Positions 48,627-59,424 of a stretch of DNA of 64,000 nucleotides are shown in pieces. The position numbers were made by a program, and so were the translations under genes. The notes under the pieces were generated by a model, which saw only the letters and a program-made list of their open reading frames with translations, did not search any database and was not told the origin of the DNA. This DNA comes from Bedellia somnulentella. Its lineage: Eukaryota; Arthropoda; Insecta; Lepidoptera; Bedelliidae. The stretch's first letter is position 1. Every line of letters begins with the position of its first letter. Where the stretch lies: contig OY755171.1 in assembly GCA_963576735.1 (NCBI GenBank), forward strand, positions 10,478,001 through 10,542,000, given 5' to 3'.

Positions 48627-49330
48627 AGAAAAAGATAACCGTCTTCATAGTTGAAAAATCAACCGAAAATAAACAATCAAGTACTAAAAAGTAAGAAATA
48701 AGTTTTATAAATAAATATGAGTACTGTGATTAACAGCTTAGGAATTTCTTTATTCCACACGCGTCAGTTCAACCTACCGAAATCTTAAAAGTCTATTACT
48801 ATTACTATAGATATAAATATTGCTGTGTAGTGTCGGCTTAGAATAGCACTACCCCGTTGCTTCCGGTGGGTGTACGTAAGAGGCGAATAACGGTATTGGG
48901 GCTTTTGAGGGATTTTTGAGCGATGCGGTAGGAGACCCATCACCAACAACCTGTATATCACCATCTTTTCCCCACGCAACTTCCAAAACTAGCTGAGGAA
49001 TTTCTAAATTCCTCAGCTCTGGCTATCCTTTCCAGGGATTCATAGCCGTGAGTATATGTATGTATGTGATAAATATTGTTTAGATTGTAATAATCAGAGA
49101 TAGATAGTAGGGTGAGTTTTATTTTGTTTGACTGGCACCGACTCAAAAATTTATTTAAGAGAATTTTAAGATTTAGGTAGATTGAACTGACGCGTGTGGA
49201 ATAAAGAAATTCCTAAGGTGTTAATCACAGTACTCATATTTATTTAAAAAACTTATTTCTTACTTTTTAGTACTTGATTGTTTATTTTCGGTTGATTTTT
49301 CAACTATGAAGTTGGTTTTCTTTTTGTTAA
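48627..49330. mobile_element. long-TIR DNA element with a SIDE-like insertion
   Basis: 48627-48790 (AGAAAAAGATAACCGTCTTC, TTGAAAAATCAACCGAAAAT, CACACGCGTCAGTTCAACCT) is repeated inverted at 49163-49330. The arms are about 160 bp and nearly identical. The centre is mostly a SIDE-like element at 48828-49075. A GAAGTCGGTTAAAAA-like end motif also occurs at 43570 and 52637, suggesting a family of such elements. Confidence 0.85.
48828..49075 (+). mobile_element. SIDE-like short element, full length
   Basis: CTGTGTAGTGTCGGCTTAG-AATAGCACTACCCC head, GTAAGAGGCGAATAACGG, GGAGACCCATCACCAACAAC, CTCAGCTCTGGCTATCC and CCGTGAGTATATGTATGTAT tail. It is one of the two least diverged copies, with 16617-16868. 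Confidence 0.88.
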
Positions 49331-49572
49331 AAATGATTTTATTTTACGGTTTTAGAGATAGGTAGACCTGGCAAAGATGCCTTTTGGATGAGGAAGCGAC
49401 GGTTGCTGCACTATTCTTCGTACTTCCGGTATTTCTATTATTGTATGAATTGAAGATTTTGGCATATTGCACAGTACTAAATAGGCTCAACCATATGTAA
49501 CTTTATATTATTCTTGAAATCCCTCGAAAGGCGATGGTCTACAATTCTACATCTTGACTCAAAAAAGACTCA

Positions 49573-52191
49573 AACGTTCACGCCGAATATCCCCGAAGGG
49601 GTTAGCAGAAGTACTAATACTTCTGAACATCACGTGAAATTGTTACCTGTTGTTCAGAGTACCCACAGTGTACTCACGTGATATAGGGCAGGCCTATTGG
49701 CGTTTTGAACAAATGATGATGATGTCCTCCACGACGTATCCATCGACGGCGACATCCTGTCAGTTCCTGGCATGTGCTCGGAGGTGACTTGCGAAGCCGA
49801 ATTTCGTCTTAAACGTGCGGCTGCATATGCTGCACTCCAACTGACCGCTTGCGTTTGTAGTGTAGTTGTAGGAGACCTTGGGGCGTGTCTTTCGAGCGAG
49901 GCGTTTGGCGTCAAGTTCCTCAAGACGGTTACATTCAAACATGTCCGCTCCTTTTTTGACTGCGTTACGCCACTCTGGCCTCATCAAGGCATCTTTCTCC
50001 CACGTGTCATGAGACATGGCGCAGGATGTCAGATGTCGCTTCAGAACATCCTTGTATCGCAGATACTGCCCACCAGGCCTTCGTTTTCCACAGGAAAGTT
50101 CTGCGTAGAAAACAGATTTAGGCAATCGTGAGGCGTCCATACGTACAAGGTGCCCACACCATCTTAATTGCCCTTTCACCAGGAGACATTCCATGCCAGA
50201 GATATTTGCACGACGTAGAACTTCGGAATTTGGGACACGATCCTGCCATTTTATCCGCAATATAGCACGAAGACATTTTAAGTGAAAGGTGTCCAGCCGT
50301 TTTATATCAGCTTTATATAGACACCACGACTCCGAAGCATACAGTAGAAGTGGAAGTATTATAGTATATAGTATTATATATTCCAAACTCTCTGGTTGAG
50401 CCTACCAAAGGCCGCAGCAGCACTAGCGATCCTCGCAGCTATCTCGGACTCAAGGCGGTTATCGTCACGTATTAGCGTTCCGAGGTAACGGAACTTTCGT
50501 ACCTCTGCCAACGGCTTTCCACCCAGACAAACAGCGGTGTCAGGCGCAGCTGTTCCTCTTGCGGGCTGCTTTAGGACTTCAGTTTTTGACACGCTGATTA
50601 CCAGGCCAAATTTGCGACATGATTCGTCGAGATTGTCCACATATTGCTGCAGAGCGTCGATACTGTCAGCCATAAGGCAAACATCATCGGCATATAAGAC
50701 TTCGAGCGCAGTCATTTTCTGAGTCTTGCGCTTAGATCTGAAGCGACTTAAGTCAAAAACACTCTTATCGGACCTGACATTGATTTCAATCTGTCCGCTG
50801 CAGTTCTTCAAAGCATCTGTCATGACAACAGCGAAGTAGAGGGCAAAGAGCGTTGGAGCCATGACGCAACCCTGCTTAACACCGCTTGTAACCGGGAACT
50901 ATTCCGTAAACTGAGTTTCATGTCGAACCCGTGCCATCATCCCTTCGTGGAATTGTCGCACCAGGTTAGCAAACTTCTCGGGACATCCGGTTTTCTTCAG
51001 TATCGTCCACAGGGCAGTTCTTGGAACTCTATCGAACGCTTTCTCAAGATCCACAAAACACATATAGAGATCACGGTGTTGTTCAAGGCTTTTTTCTTGT
51101 AGCTGCTTGACCACAAAGATGGCATCAACCGTGCCTCGTTTGGGACGAAAACCACACTGACTCTCCGGAAGAATGCGCTCAGCCAATACACTGAGACGCC
51201 TATTTATTATATGAGATAATATCTTGCCAGCCGCAGAGAGAAGTGATATGCCTCTATAAGAGCCGCATTCTGATAGGTCCCCTTTTCCCTTGTACAGCTT
51301 GCAGATGGAGGCATCCTTCCAGTCTTGAGGTATGATTTCCAGTTCCCATATGCTACGTACCAGCTCAAACAGTCTGTTTTTGATGTGGGGTCCCCCGTAT
51401 TTAAACACTTCTGAAGGCAGACTATCTGAGCCAGGAGACTTGCCATTCTTCAGCCGGTGGATGGCTTCGTCGAACTCGCTGAAAGACGGCGGGTCATCGA
51501 GTTCTGACGCTATGGGCAGGTCCTCTAGCGTGTCTATGTATGACAGATCAGCTCCCTGTGTACCGGGATTCAGAACATCTTTAAAATGCTCTGCCCAACG
51601 GAGAAGCACTTCAGTGGGATCTGTCAGCCGCGCGGATTTGTCTTTTGAGAGAACTGGGGCGGTTTTCCTGCTTCTGGGTCCAAAGACACATTTAAGACCC
51701 TCGAAGAATTTCCCCGTCTGATTACTGTCAGCAAGAATTTGCAGCTCCACTGATTTATTTTTCCACCACCAGTTCTTCAATTCGCGTATTTTTGCTTTGA
51801 GTTCCTGCTGTATGGCTCTGCGATGTCCAGTACTGGACGGATTTCGCAAGGCGCGTCTTGAATCTTCAACCAGTTTCCGTATTTGTGCGTCGGAGTCATC
51901 GAACCAGTCTTGATTTTTCTTCTCCGGCTTTCCTACTACTCGCTGAGAGATTTCATAAAGGGTTTTAGCATAAAGTCGCCATCCTTCATCAATAGACGCT
52001 CCTTCCTCCGTACTAGAGTACACATCACCAAATTCAGCGTCAAGTTTGCGCCGCGTTTCTGCGTTGTGGACGAGTTTGGTAAATGCTAATCTCGCCGCTA
52101 ATGCCGCTAATGCTAATGCTAATAACAAATACACTGTTCCTTGACTGTAAGTTTCGACAGTCCCCTCGATTTCCTGGGATGCCATCATCAT
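49573..52191 (-). mobile_element. LINE with C-terminal C2H2 zinc finger, 5'-truncated
   Basis: Coding 52191 to 49760 on the minus strand, followed by a 3' UTR (49573-49740) containing CACGTGATGTTCAGAAGTAT and CCCCTTCGGGGATATTCGGC. Many short copies of that UTR occur in the window. The endonuclease is missing; the first 40 residues or so (QGTVYLLLALALAALAARLA) do not look like LINE protein and come from the sequence at the truncation point. Confidence 0.85.
49760..52191 (-). pseudogene. reverse transcriptase with terminal C2H2 finger, stop and frameshift
   Basis: Linker and RT motifs: LYKGKGDLSECGSYRGISLL, QCGFRPKRGTVDAIFVVKQL, FVDLEKAFDRVPRTALW, GVKQGCVMAPTLFALYF and catalytic YADD at 50683-50694. 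An in-frame TAG at 50899-50901 splits the RT; the frame shifts at about 50374-50386 next to a TATATAATAC-type microsatellite. The last segment has ILPLLLYASESWCLYK, RWCGHLVRMD and ends with CSICSRTFKTKFGFASHLRA plus His, a C2H2 finger. The clade is not certain. Confidence 0.85.
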
Positions 52192-52520
52192 TTCATCCTG
52201 GTCGCATGGTATTTTCTCGGTAACAATAACATTACAAAAGAAATGATTAGTGAACCTGTATTTCTCTTCATGAACGCTACGAAGATGAGAATAAATCTAT
52301 ATGTTACTGTTGAAAGAGCTAATTCCTAACTCCTAGTGATTTTGGACCTACACCTTCCATCATCAGCTCAGCAGCATACCATTATAATTTTCAGAAGCAA
52401 ATGCCAATATAACTTCAGAAAATATGTAAAACGCGGTACATGTGCCTATAAAATTTGAGGGTTCCCCTCGATTTCTCCAGGATTTCATCATCAGACCCTG
52501 ACATCCTCATCATGGTACCA
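52150..52520. repeat. related repeats around the LINE 5' edge
   Basis: CCTCGATTTCCTGGGATGCC with ATCATCATTTCATCCTGGTC (52168) resembles CCCTCGATTTCTCCAGGATT, TCATCATCAGACCCTGACAT (52467). GAGAACACTCCTTTTTTGAA and GTCGGTTAAAAATTG at 52620 resemble 43553. These are fragments of an unidentified interspersed family. Confidence 0.45.
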
Positions 52521-53107
52521 TTCCGGGAGTATCTTCTTTCTAATAAAAAAATAATAATCAAAATCGGTTCATAAATGGTGAAGTAAACGGCGTACAAATA
52601 TAAAAAAAAAGGTCGAATTGAGAACACTCCTTTTTTGAAGTCGGTTAAAAATTGGGTGAAAATTGAATTAAAAATTGTAGACATTATTATTATTGTATTG
52701 TAGACATTGTACGGTATTTGTAAAGGAACTAAAAGCACATGGATTTACCAAAAAAGTTATAGAGTTTAGGCTTATAGGCATTGTAACGGACTACTAGTAT
52801 TGTTAACGGATGTCCATTAACGGGAAACGGGACGGGACGGGAAAGCAAATACTGTATGTGTAAATGTTACTGCTTTAAAATCAAGCCTTTATAACTATTG
52901 AAAATTGAGTTGAAATCGCGCGCTCACCGAGGACTTCTATTTATTTATATTTGACTGCGCATTCTAATTATTGAAAGAGAATGACACTAATGACTAGTTG
53001 AAATTTGAAAGGGTACACCATTACTTTTAATCGTTTATTAATAGACAATATACTATTTGTTTTATATTAATTTATAATATAAAACAAATAGTATATATAT
53101 TTTTTTT

Positions 53108-53596
53108 TGTCCTTGTTCCTACGCTTATGTATGGCAGTGAATGTTGGGTGTGGCAGAAGAAGCATGAAAGTAGAGTGAATGCAGTAGAAATGAGATCCCT
53201 CAGAAAAGTGTGTAATGTTATGTGATCGTGTGAGGAATGATGTGATTCGTGAAAGGTGTGGTGTAAAAGATGATATTGTAAGAAAGATAGAAAAAGGAAT
53301 GTTGAGATGGTTTGGGCACATAGAGAGGATGGATGACAGTAAATTGGTGAAAGAGATATATAGAGCCAATGTGGAAGGTAATGTTAGTAGAGGACGACCT
53401 CGGAGGACACATTTGGATCAAATAGAAAATGTGCTCAAAAAGGCAGGTGTCCGCAGTATGAAGAATAAAAGAGCATGTATGAAAAGATTGATGGATGTAA
53501 ACGAAGCCAGAGAGGTTTGCCAGGATCGTACAAGGTGGCGATCGATAGTCTCTGCCTACCCCAATGGGAACTAACGGCGTGAGAATATGTATGTAT
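53108..53596 (+). mobile_element. RTE-type LINE 3' part, about 490 bp
   Basis: From CTTGTTCCTACGCTTATGTA to GGCGTGAGAATATGTATGT, nearly identical to 47150-47640 apart from a short deletion near 53216 (AATGTTATGTGATC). An open frame from 53215 keeps the final 119 codons to SAYPNGN. It is followed directly by the LTR-like repeat. Confidence 0.93.
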
Positions 53597-54085
53597 TGTA
53601 GGGTCAACTTCAGGGAGTGTGGAGGGTTTGAAATAAAAACCCAAAATAGCGGTACACTTCGTATAATTTCATCTTTCACAACCACTTGCCGATACAACGG
53701 ACTACTGACAATTGCCCCCGCAAAAACAGAGATCGTATATTTATACCTTACCTAACCTCAAATCAACTAACAGTCTTATTAATAATACTTTACTCAAATT
53801 TACATAATCATTATTATAACTCATTTATAAATAAATAATAACATTTTAGAAATGAGTATTTACTAAAATTATGGATTTAATTACAATCATTATTTTAATC
53901 AGCGTGAGCTGTTTTGAAGTAAAGTCAAACAAGTATCTTATTATTCATACACGATACCACTAATACTTATTAAATAGGTAAATAATATGATTACACAATA
54001 AAACTATACAGTTTATCAATTATAAATAGTATAAATTATACAGTATAATACCCAATCATAGCACACTCATTATTATAAGCTTACA
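53597..54085 (+). repeat. LTR-like repeat (TGT...ACA), copy 1
   Basis: Begins TGTAGGGTCAACTTCAGGGA and ends TATAAGCTTACA, like a solo LTR of about 489 bp. It is present again, nearly identical (one T/C difference noticed near 53938), at 62373-63250. No target duplication is visible at either copy, and the internal part is absent. Confidence 0.75.
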
Positions 54086-54424
54086 GCTCGGCCTTCCTGT
54101 TATAAGCGAGTCCCTTCGCTTTTGGAAATATTTTTTTAAAGAATTAATAAAACTTTATTACATTATACATTTTTTTATACATAGGTAAGTTCTTGAAATA
54201 ACTTGTAAATCCTGGTAACAAGCGATTCAAAATTAACAGGTCCTAATGTGTTAATCCGTACTAATGTTTCATAATTGCGATTGCATTAACTTTTTATACA
54301 TATATATGCACACACATATCATACACATAGTTTTACAGACATTTACACATTATTTACACATTCAATAAACATGTATATTTTTATTTACATATTCTACACA
54401 TTACACACTTACAATGTATTTTTT

Positions 54425-54836
54425 TATTTTTTATTTATACGAATTGTAATATTGAGCACATAAATATAGAATAGAACCCATAATGGTACTCATCACGTAC
54501 CTCCTCCTCACAGTCCATATATGTCCCCACCAAGGGGCTCCAGCCCACCCTACATAGGGCGATCTGGCCACAGTCCACCACGCCGGCCAATTGCGGGCTG
54601 GCAGACCAACGACCACCACCGCAACAGTAGCCGGGAGCGACGGCCCAACGTGCCCTCGGAAGCACGGAATCATCTTAATTCTCGGATAGTCAGGTGATTC
54701 AAGCCTGCAATATCCCTCCAAACTCGGTCAAATCTTACAAATCAAATTGTAAGGTGATCACCCCCCCGGGGATCGAACTCGAGACCTCTGCACCCGAAAC
54801 CAAGCGCTGAACCGCGAGGCCACGGAGGCAGTCATC
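54425..54836 (-). mobile_element. tRNA-derived SINE-like element
   Basis: On the minus strand it begins near 54836 with TGCCTCCGTGGCCTCGCGG (A-box side) and GTCTCGAGTTCGATCCCCG (B box), then a GC-rich body (GGGCACGTTGGGCCGTCGCT, GTTGCGGTGGTGGTCG) and ends in AT-rich sequence near 54425. Open frames in the GC-rich body look fortuitous. Confidence 0.65.
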
Positions 54837-57800
54837 ACAGTTAAAACATTTTACAAAGATTACACTGCTAAACAGAAGCACAATTGGTGGCTTAAAACTA
54901 TCTCTTCCAGACAACTCTTCAATGGAGAGATCAATACGTTAGTAAAAAGAATAGGCAGATTCACAACTCACATACTCGTGAGGTTATAACTTAATTATTA
55001 ATTATTTGTTTATATATTATATCGTACTTATGTGATTTTCTTATATATATTTTTTTATTTATTCACTATTTAAATCGCTTAGATCATTACTGCCTTCTAG
55101 GTATGACTGTCATTAGGGAGTGCTTTTAAGACACGGTACGAGCCTTAATGTCACAATCAGAACTACTATGGTGGTTGCTATGGAAATTTATTATACTGTA
55201 TGGGACCCCATGTATCAAGTTTATATAAAAATGCTTCAACAAAATCGAAATAAGTGTATTAAACACCTCACTATATATTTCCATATTTAGACAACCTTCC
55301 TAACTTCATCATCATCATCATCATCATCAGCCACTGGACGTTCTAACTTTAAAACCCTTAAGATGTACAAAGGACACTAGGGATCAACTAATTTCAATGA
55401 AAACCATCCATAAAAAGGACTTGTAATCAAGGTTAAACTTCAGCTGTTCGCCCTACAATACTAGAATCCGATTCACATTCCGCACCCCATTTTCCGAAGC
55501 CGACATTTTTTTTTTATTAAGCATTTATTCATTTTAAATACTTTTGTAAACAGTTGGACTTTGTTGAATCAGCCGATCAACCTTTAATGTTCGAGTCCTA
55601 AAACTTTCTCATGATATAATTATTTAGATTATGAATTTATTTATTTTAAAGTATGTATTTTAAGTACTTTTATCCATCGATATATGTATCTTATCTTGCC
55701 ATACAACGCGGTAACGCTTCCAGCATCTTAGGTACCCTTTCCCGATAAGAGGAACTGGAAGATGTTTTTAGATTTTAAGTTAGGTTTTTTCTTTTTAATA
55801 ATATAAAATTTTCTTTTAATAAATTTATATATGCCTGACCATGATAATTTAATGTACAGGGTTTATTAATTTTTCCTACCTTGACTTTTATTTAGTAAGC
55901 TTTATGATAATGGTAAGCTAGTTCTAAATAAGCTCTTATTGATTGTGTACCGAAAATAATAATTTCCTTGGAAAATAATAGTTGCACGGGGATTTGCTAT
56001 AACTAACTCATATGGCCAATAGAAAGGAGTTTCCCGTTTCTGATTTGACTCAAGAGCGTTCTGCTCCCGGAAAAACTGTCCGTCCACTCTTGGTTTTAGT
56101 ACCTATGCTGACATGTACCTAGTCAATAAACTTCGTACCAGATACCTTAAGTTGCTAGATTAATAAATCGCGCGCATAGCACACTATTACGCTGAGCGAT
56201 TTCTGATTTATTCTCTGATTGATTATTGTTACTTTTGTGTTTAAATTACACCATCTAAATTTATTACTGAATAAACTTTTGTAACATAAATTACCCTTTT
56301 ATTCCCTCAATATGGATAACTTTATATATTATCTTACATATATATTTATTTTTGTATGTAATGTTTATTACCAGTTTTTAAATATAAATATACCTACTTC
56401 AAAATCAGTACCATATATGACAAAGAATCTTATTTAGGTATACTTAATAATAATAATATCATAATTAATTATACATGTACATGTTTTTAAAATCTTGTTA
56501 TATTCGCTTGGTCTGGTGGGGATGACAATCTGATGCCTTCAAACGAATTCATCTCTATAAACTATCCATATCATAGCCGATGTACAATTATTTTGTTTTA
56601 AATACTTATTTTAATTTGCAATTCTCTATATCAACTTCAAAATTAGTATACTATACTATAACTATTGGTAGAAACTTTAGAGGTCATCCTTTCTTGAAAT
56701 ATTGTGTACAGTTTGTTTCTCTAATAGATATTAAGCTATGGTAAAATGTACATAATTTTGATTTATACCATTTTAATTTATTTTTACCTTCCCCTGCTTG
56801 TGGTTCTAATTATATTTTTAACAAATGGAAGCAGGGCGAAGATTTGAGGTAAAATCTACAGTTATAGTCTTAACAGTTATTATGAGCGGCACTTTTAAAG
56901 TACAGAAACAATGTTAAGATTATATATTAATTGTGCTTCACTTATGTATATAGATTGACAAGACAAAGATGACAGCGATATCCAAAAATAATACACGGTG
57001 TGCTTAAATAAGTGTGAGTGGGTGACCCTAGTGTGGCGGATTCTATACTAGCCCTATAAAAATTCACGTATTTGACATTTTAGCCCATTCGTACACTATC
57101 GTAATTGATATATTGTGATGATAGAAGTTATTATTTGTTTTATAATATATTTGCATCGAAATCTTTTATTTCGGATCCAAAGCAAAGCATATAAAATGGT
57201 AATAATTACAGTCTTAATTTGGACATGAATGGCTAAAAATTTAATATTTCCCGAAGGATATGCAATGGATTTAGATTCTGTGCTAATGATTATGACTTAA
57301 ATACCAGAATTAACGAAAATAAGACAATTATAATTCACACAGACAGTTCATCTTGATGCCTAAGCCGTTGTAGGCAGCTATCGTGTCCGCGAGAGGATCA
57401 CAGGTATACAGGAGGTATACCCTTGTTGACGTTTATGCTATGATGTTTATCACTCTCTACCAACCCATGCACCAATACACCAGCATATCTATTATGGTTA
57501 AGATATCTCAAAGCTACTAAAGATTTTGGCTAAAAATTACTTAAGATTTAAGAAAACTTCAGAAGAAAAGTATTGAATGTTTGATGCTGATTTGGTTTAT
57601 ATGGCAAATAAAACATAGTCTCCACCGATGTACGTCTTTATCGTTCGTTTTACGTTCTGAACTTCTACGTTATAGTTGTAATGCTCACGGGATTTATCAG
57701 AGCCCTACCTATAGCCCTGAGTAGAGGTATACCCTTTGGAACTATCATATCAAAGTTGAGCTCTCTGGCTTTAGTAGGTTTTATGACAGAGCGTGATTTA

Positions 57801-58431
57801 CAACCTCTACACAGCAATTTAGTGCTACCCCATTTACTTTGATGTCAGTTAAGTATTTATCAAGTTCCAGGTCCAAAGCTGAACTTGAGCTATTTCATTG
57901 TTTTTCATTTTTATCCTTCGGATTACCCTTCTTGGTATGTATATATTTTTTTTTTGTTCGCTGCAATGAACTGACAAATGAGAAGACTTTTCCAGCCAGA
58001 CCAGGTGAACAAGGCGGTCATAATTATAATAATTTATCTTTGATATTGTTGATATTATTTAATTTAAGTAATGGAATTTAGTTTTATTATTGATTATCAA
58101 ATACACTATCTTATTAATTTGCAATAATGAACATTAATGCAAAAAATATAAAATGTATACAAAACAGGAACAATACATTCACGAATTGTAACTATGATCA
58201 ATTTTTGAAACAGAATATTCAATTCATTAAATCAGTAGTAGTCCCCATTTGATGTAAATATTAAATATCGGTTTTAATATCATTACATCAATAAGGCCTC
58301 CGCGACAAAGTGAAAATTCCGGCATCTGCCCAACAGGTTCGCCCAGTCCGGAGACCAAATATAACAAACCCTTTGAAATTACCCAAAAATTCAAATCGTT
58401 TTCTATTATTATTATTTAAGACTAGTGGATC
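54837..58431. other. AT-rich intergenic sequence, few features
   Basis: Holds a (CAT)n run at 55313-55337 continuing GCCACTGGACGTTC, a common lepidopteran repeat start. A stretch at 57610-57815, read on the minus strand, has AAAGCCAGAGAGCTCAACTT and GGGTATACCTCTACTCAGG and looks transposon-derived. I see no exon that I can defend. Confidence 0.35.
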
Positions 58432-59239
58432 GTCCCAGCTTCGCACGGGTAGCGTTGTTTTTTTAAATATCTGGGGTTTCTTTCTTCAGTCACTGCTCAA
58501 GCATTGTGAAATTCAGCGCAATGTTTTCAATTTATTAAATTTATAGCACTCCCTAAACAGTGTAGTTTGGTGATTTTAAATGCGCTTTGATGAACGGTTC
58601 AGTATTTCCGTTTAATAGCAAATTTTTAAATAAAACACTATGAAGTATTTATAACAATCTAAAAAATAAATCATTCCGTGATTTAGGATGCAACTACTCG
58701 CGCCATCTAGTATGTTATATGTAAATTAGTAAAGATTTGGTTTTGATCACGGGCGCGATGGCTTATTTTATGTATAATTTCGGTGTTTGTCTACCGATTT
58801 CTATGATTCTTTTTTTATTGAATAGGTAATAATGTTACCTTTTTTAAATTTGGGATGAATGAGACGTTTACAAACGTAAAAGTAAACAAATATAAGCAGA
58901 ATGATCCGAACTGCTAAGCTATCAGGAATTACACGTGTTATTGTGAGCCAACCGTAAAAGATAGACATAAACTGCTGAGGATTTTCTTTTAGATAATTTT
59001 ATGAAAAATATTTCCGTCACACATGATTTTTATGTAAGTTTAACCATTGAGGCTGCACACGCGACGGAAGCTTAAAAAATGGAGTAACTTCTCCCTTTTT
59101 CCCAAAATTACCCAAAATTCCCCTTTACTACTCTGCTGGAAAGTATACAAAAACCTGCGCAGGTGTATAAAGAATAATTGTACCAAGTTTCGTTAAAATC
59201 TGTCGAGTAGTTTTTGTTTCCATAAGGAACATACAAACC

Positions 59240-59277
<38 letters not shown>

Positions 59278-59424
59278 AAGACAGACAGACAGACAGACAG
59301 ACAAAAATTTTACTGATTGCATTTTTGGCATCAGTATCGATCCCTAATCACCACCTGATGGTTATTTTGAAAGTATATTTCATGTACAGAATTGACCTCT
59401 CTACAGATTTATTATAAGTATAGA
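58432..59424 (-). mobile_element. non-autonomous Helitron, copy 2 (inverted)
   Basis: Minus-strand copy of 30386-31376: the CTAG end is at 58435-58432 and the TCTATACTTATAATAAATC start at 59424, between T and A as expected. CCCAGCTTCGCACGGG forms the terminal hairpin. The microsatellite is (ACAG)n with one interruption at 59241-59301. Sequence is close but not identical to copy 1. Confidence 0.85.

Noticed and set aside
53597..54085. Target duplication swapped between the two LTR-like copies
   Set aside because: Only one of the two required flank matches (GTAT) is present, so a reciprocal-exchange claim is not supported.
54431..54721. 96-codon minus-strand ORF
   Set aside because: It falls in the GC-rich body of a tRNA-derived SINE-like element and encodes no recognisable protein.
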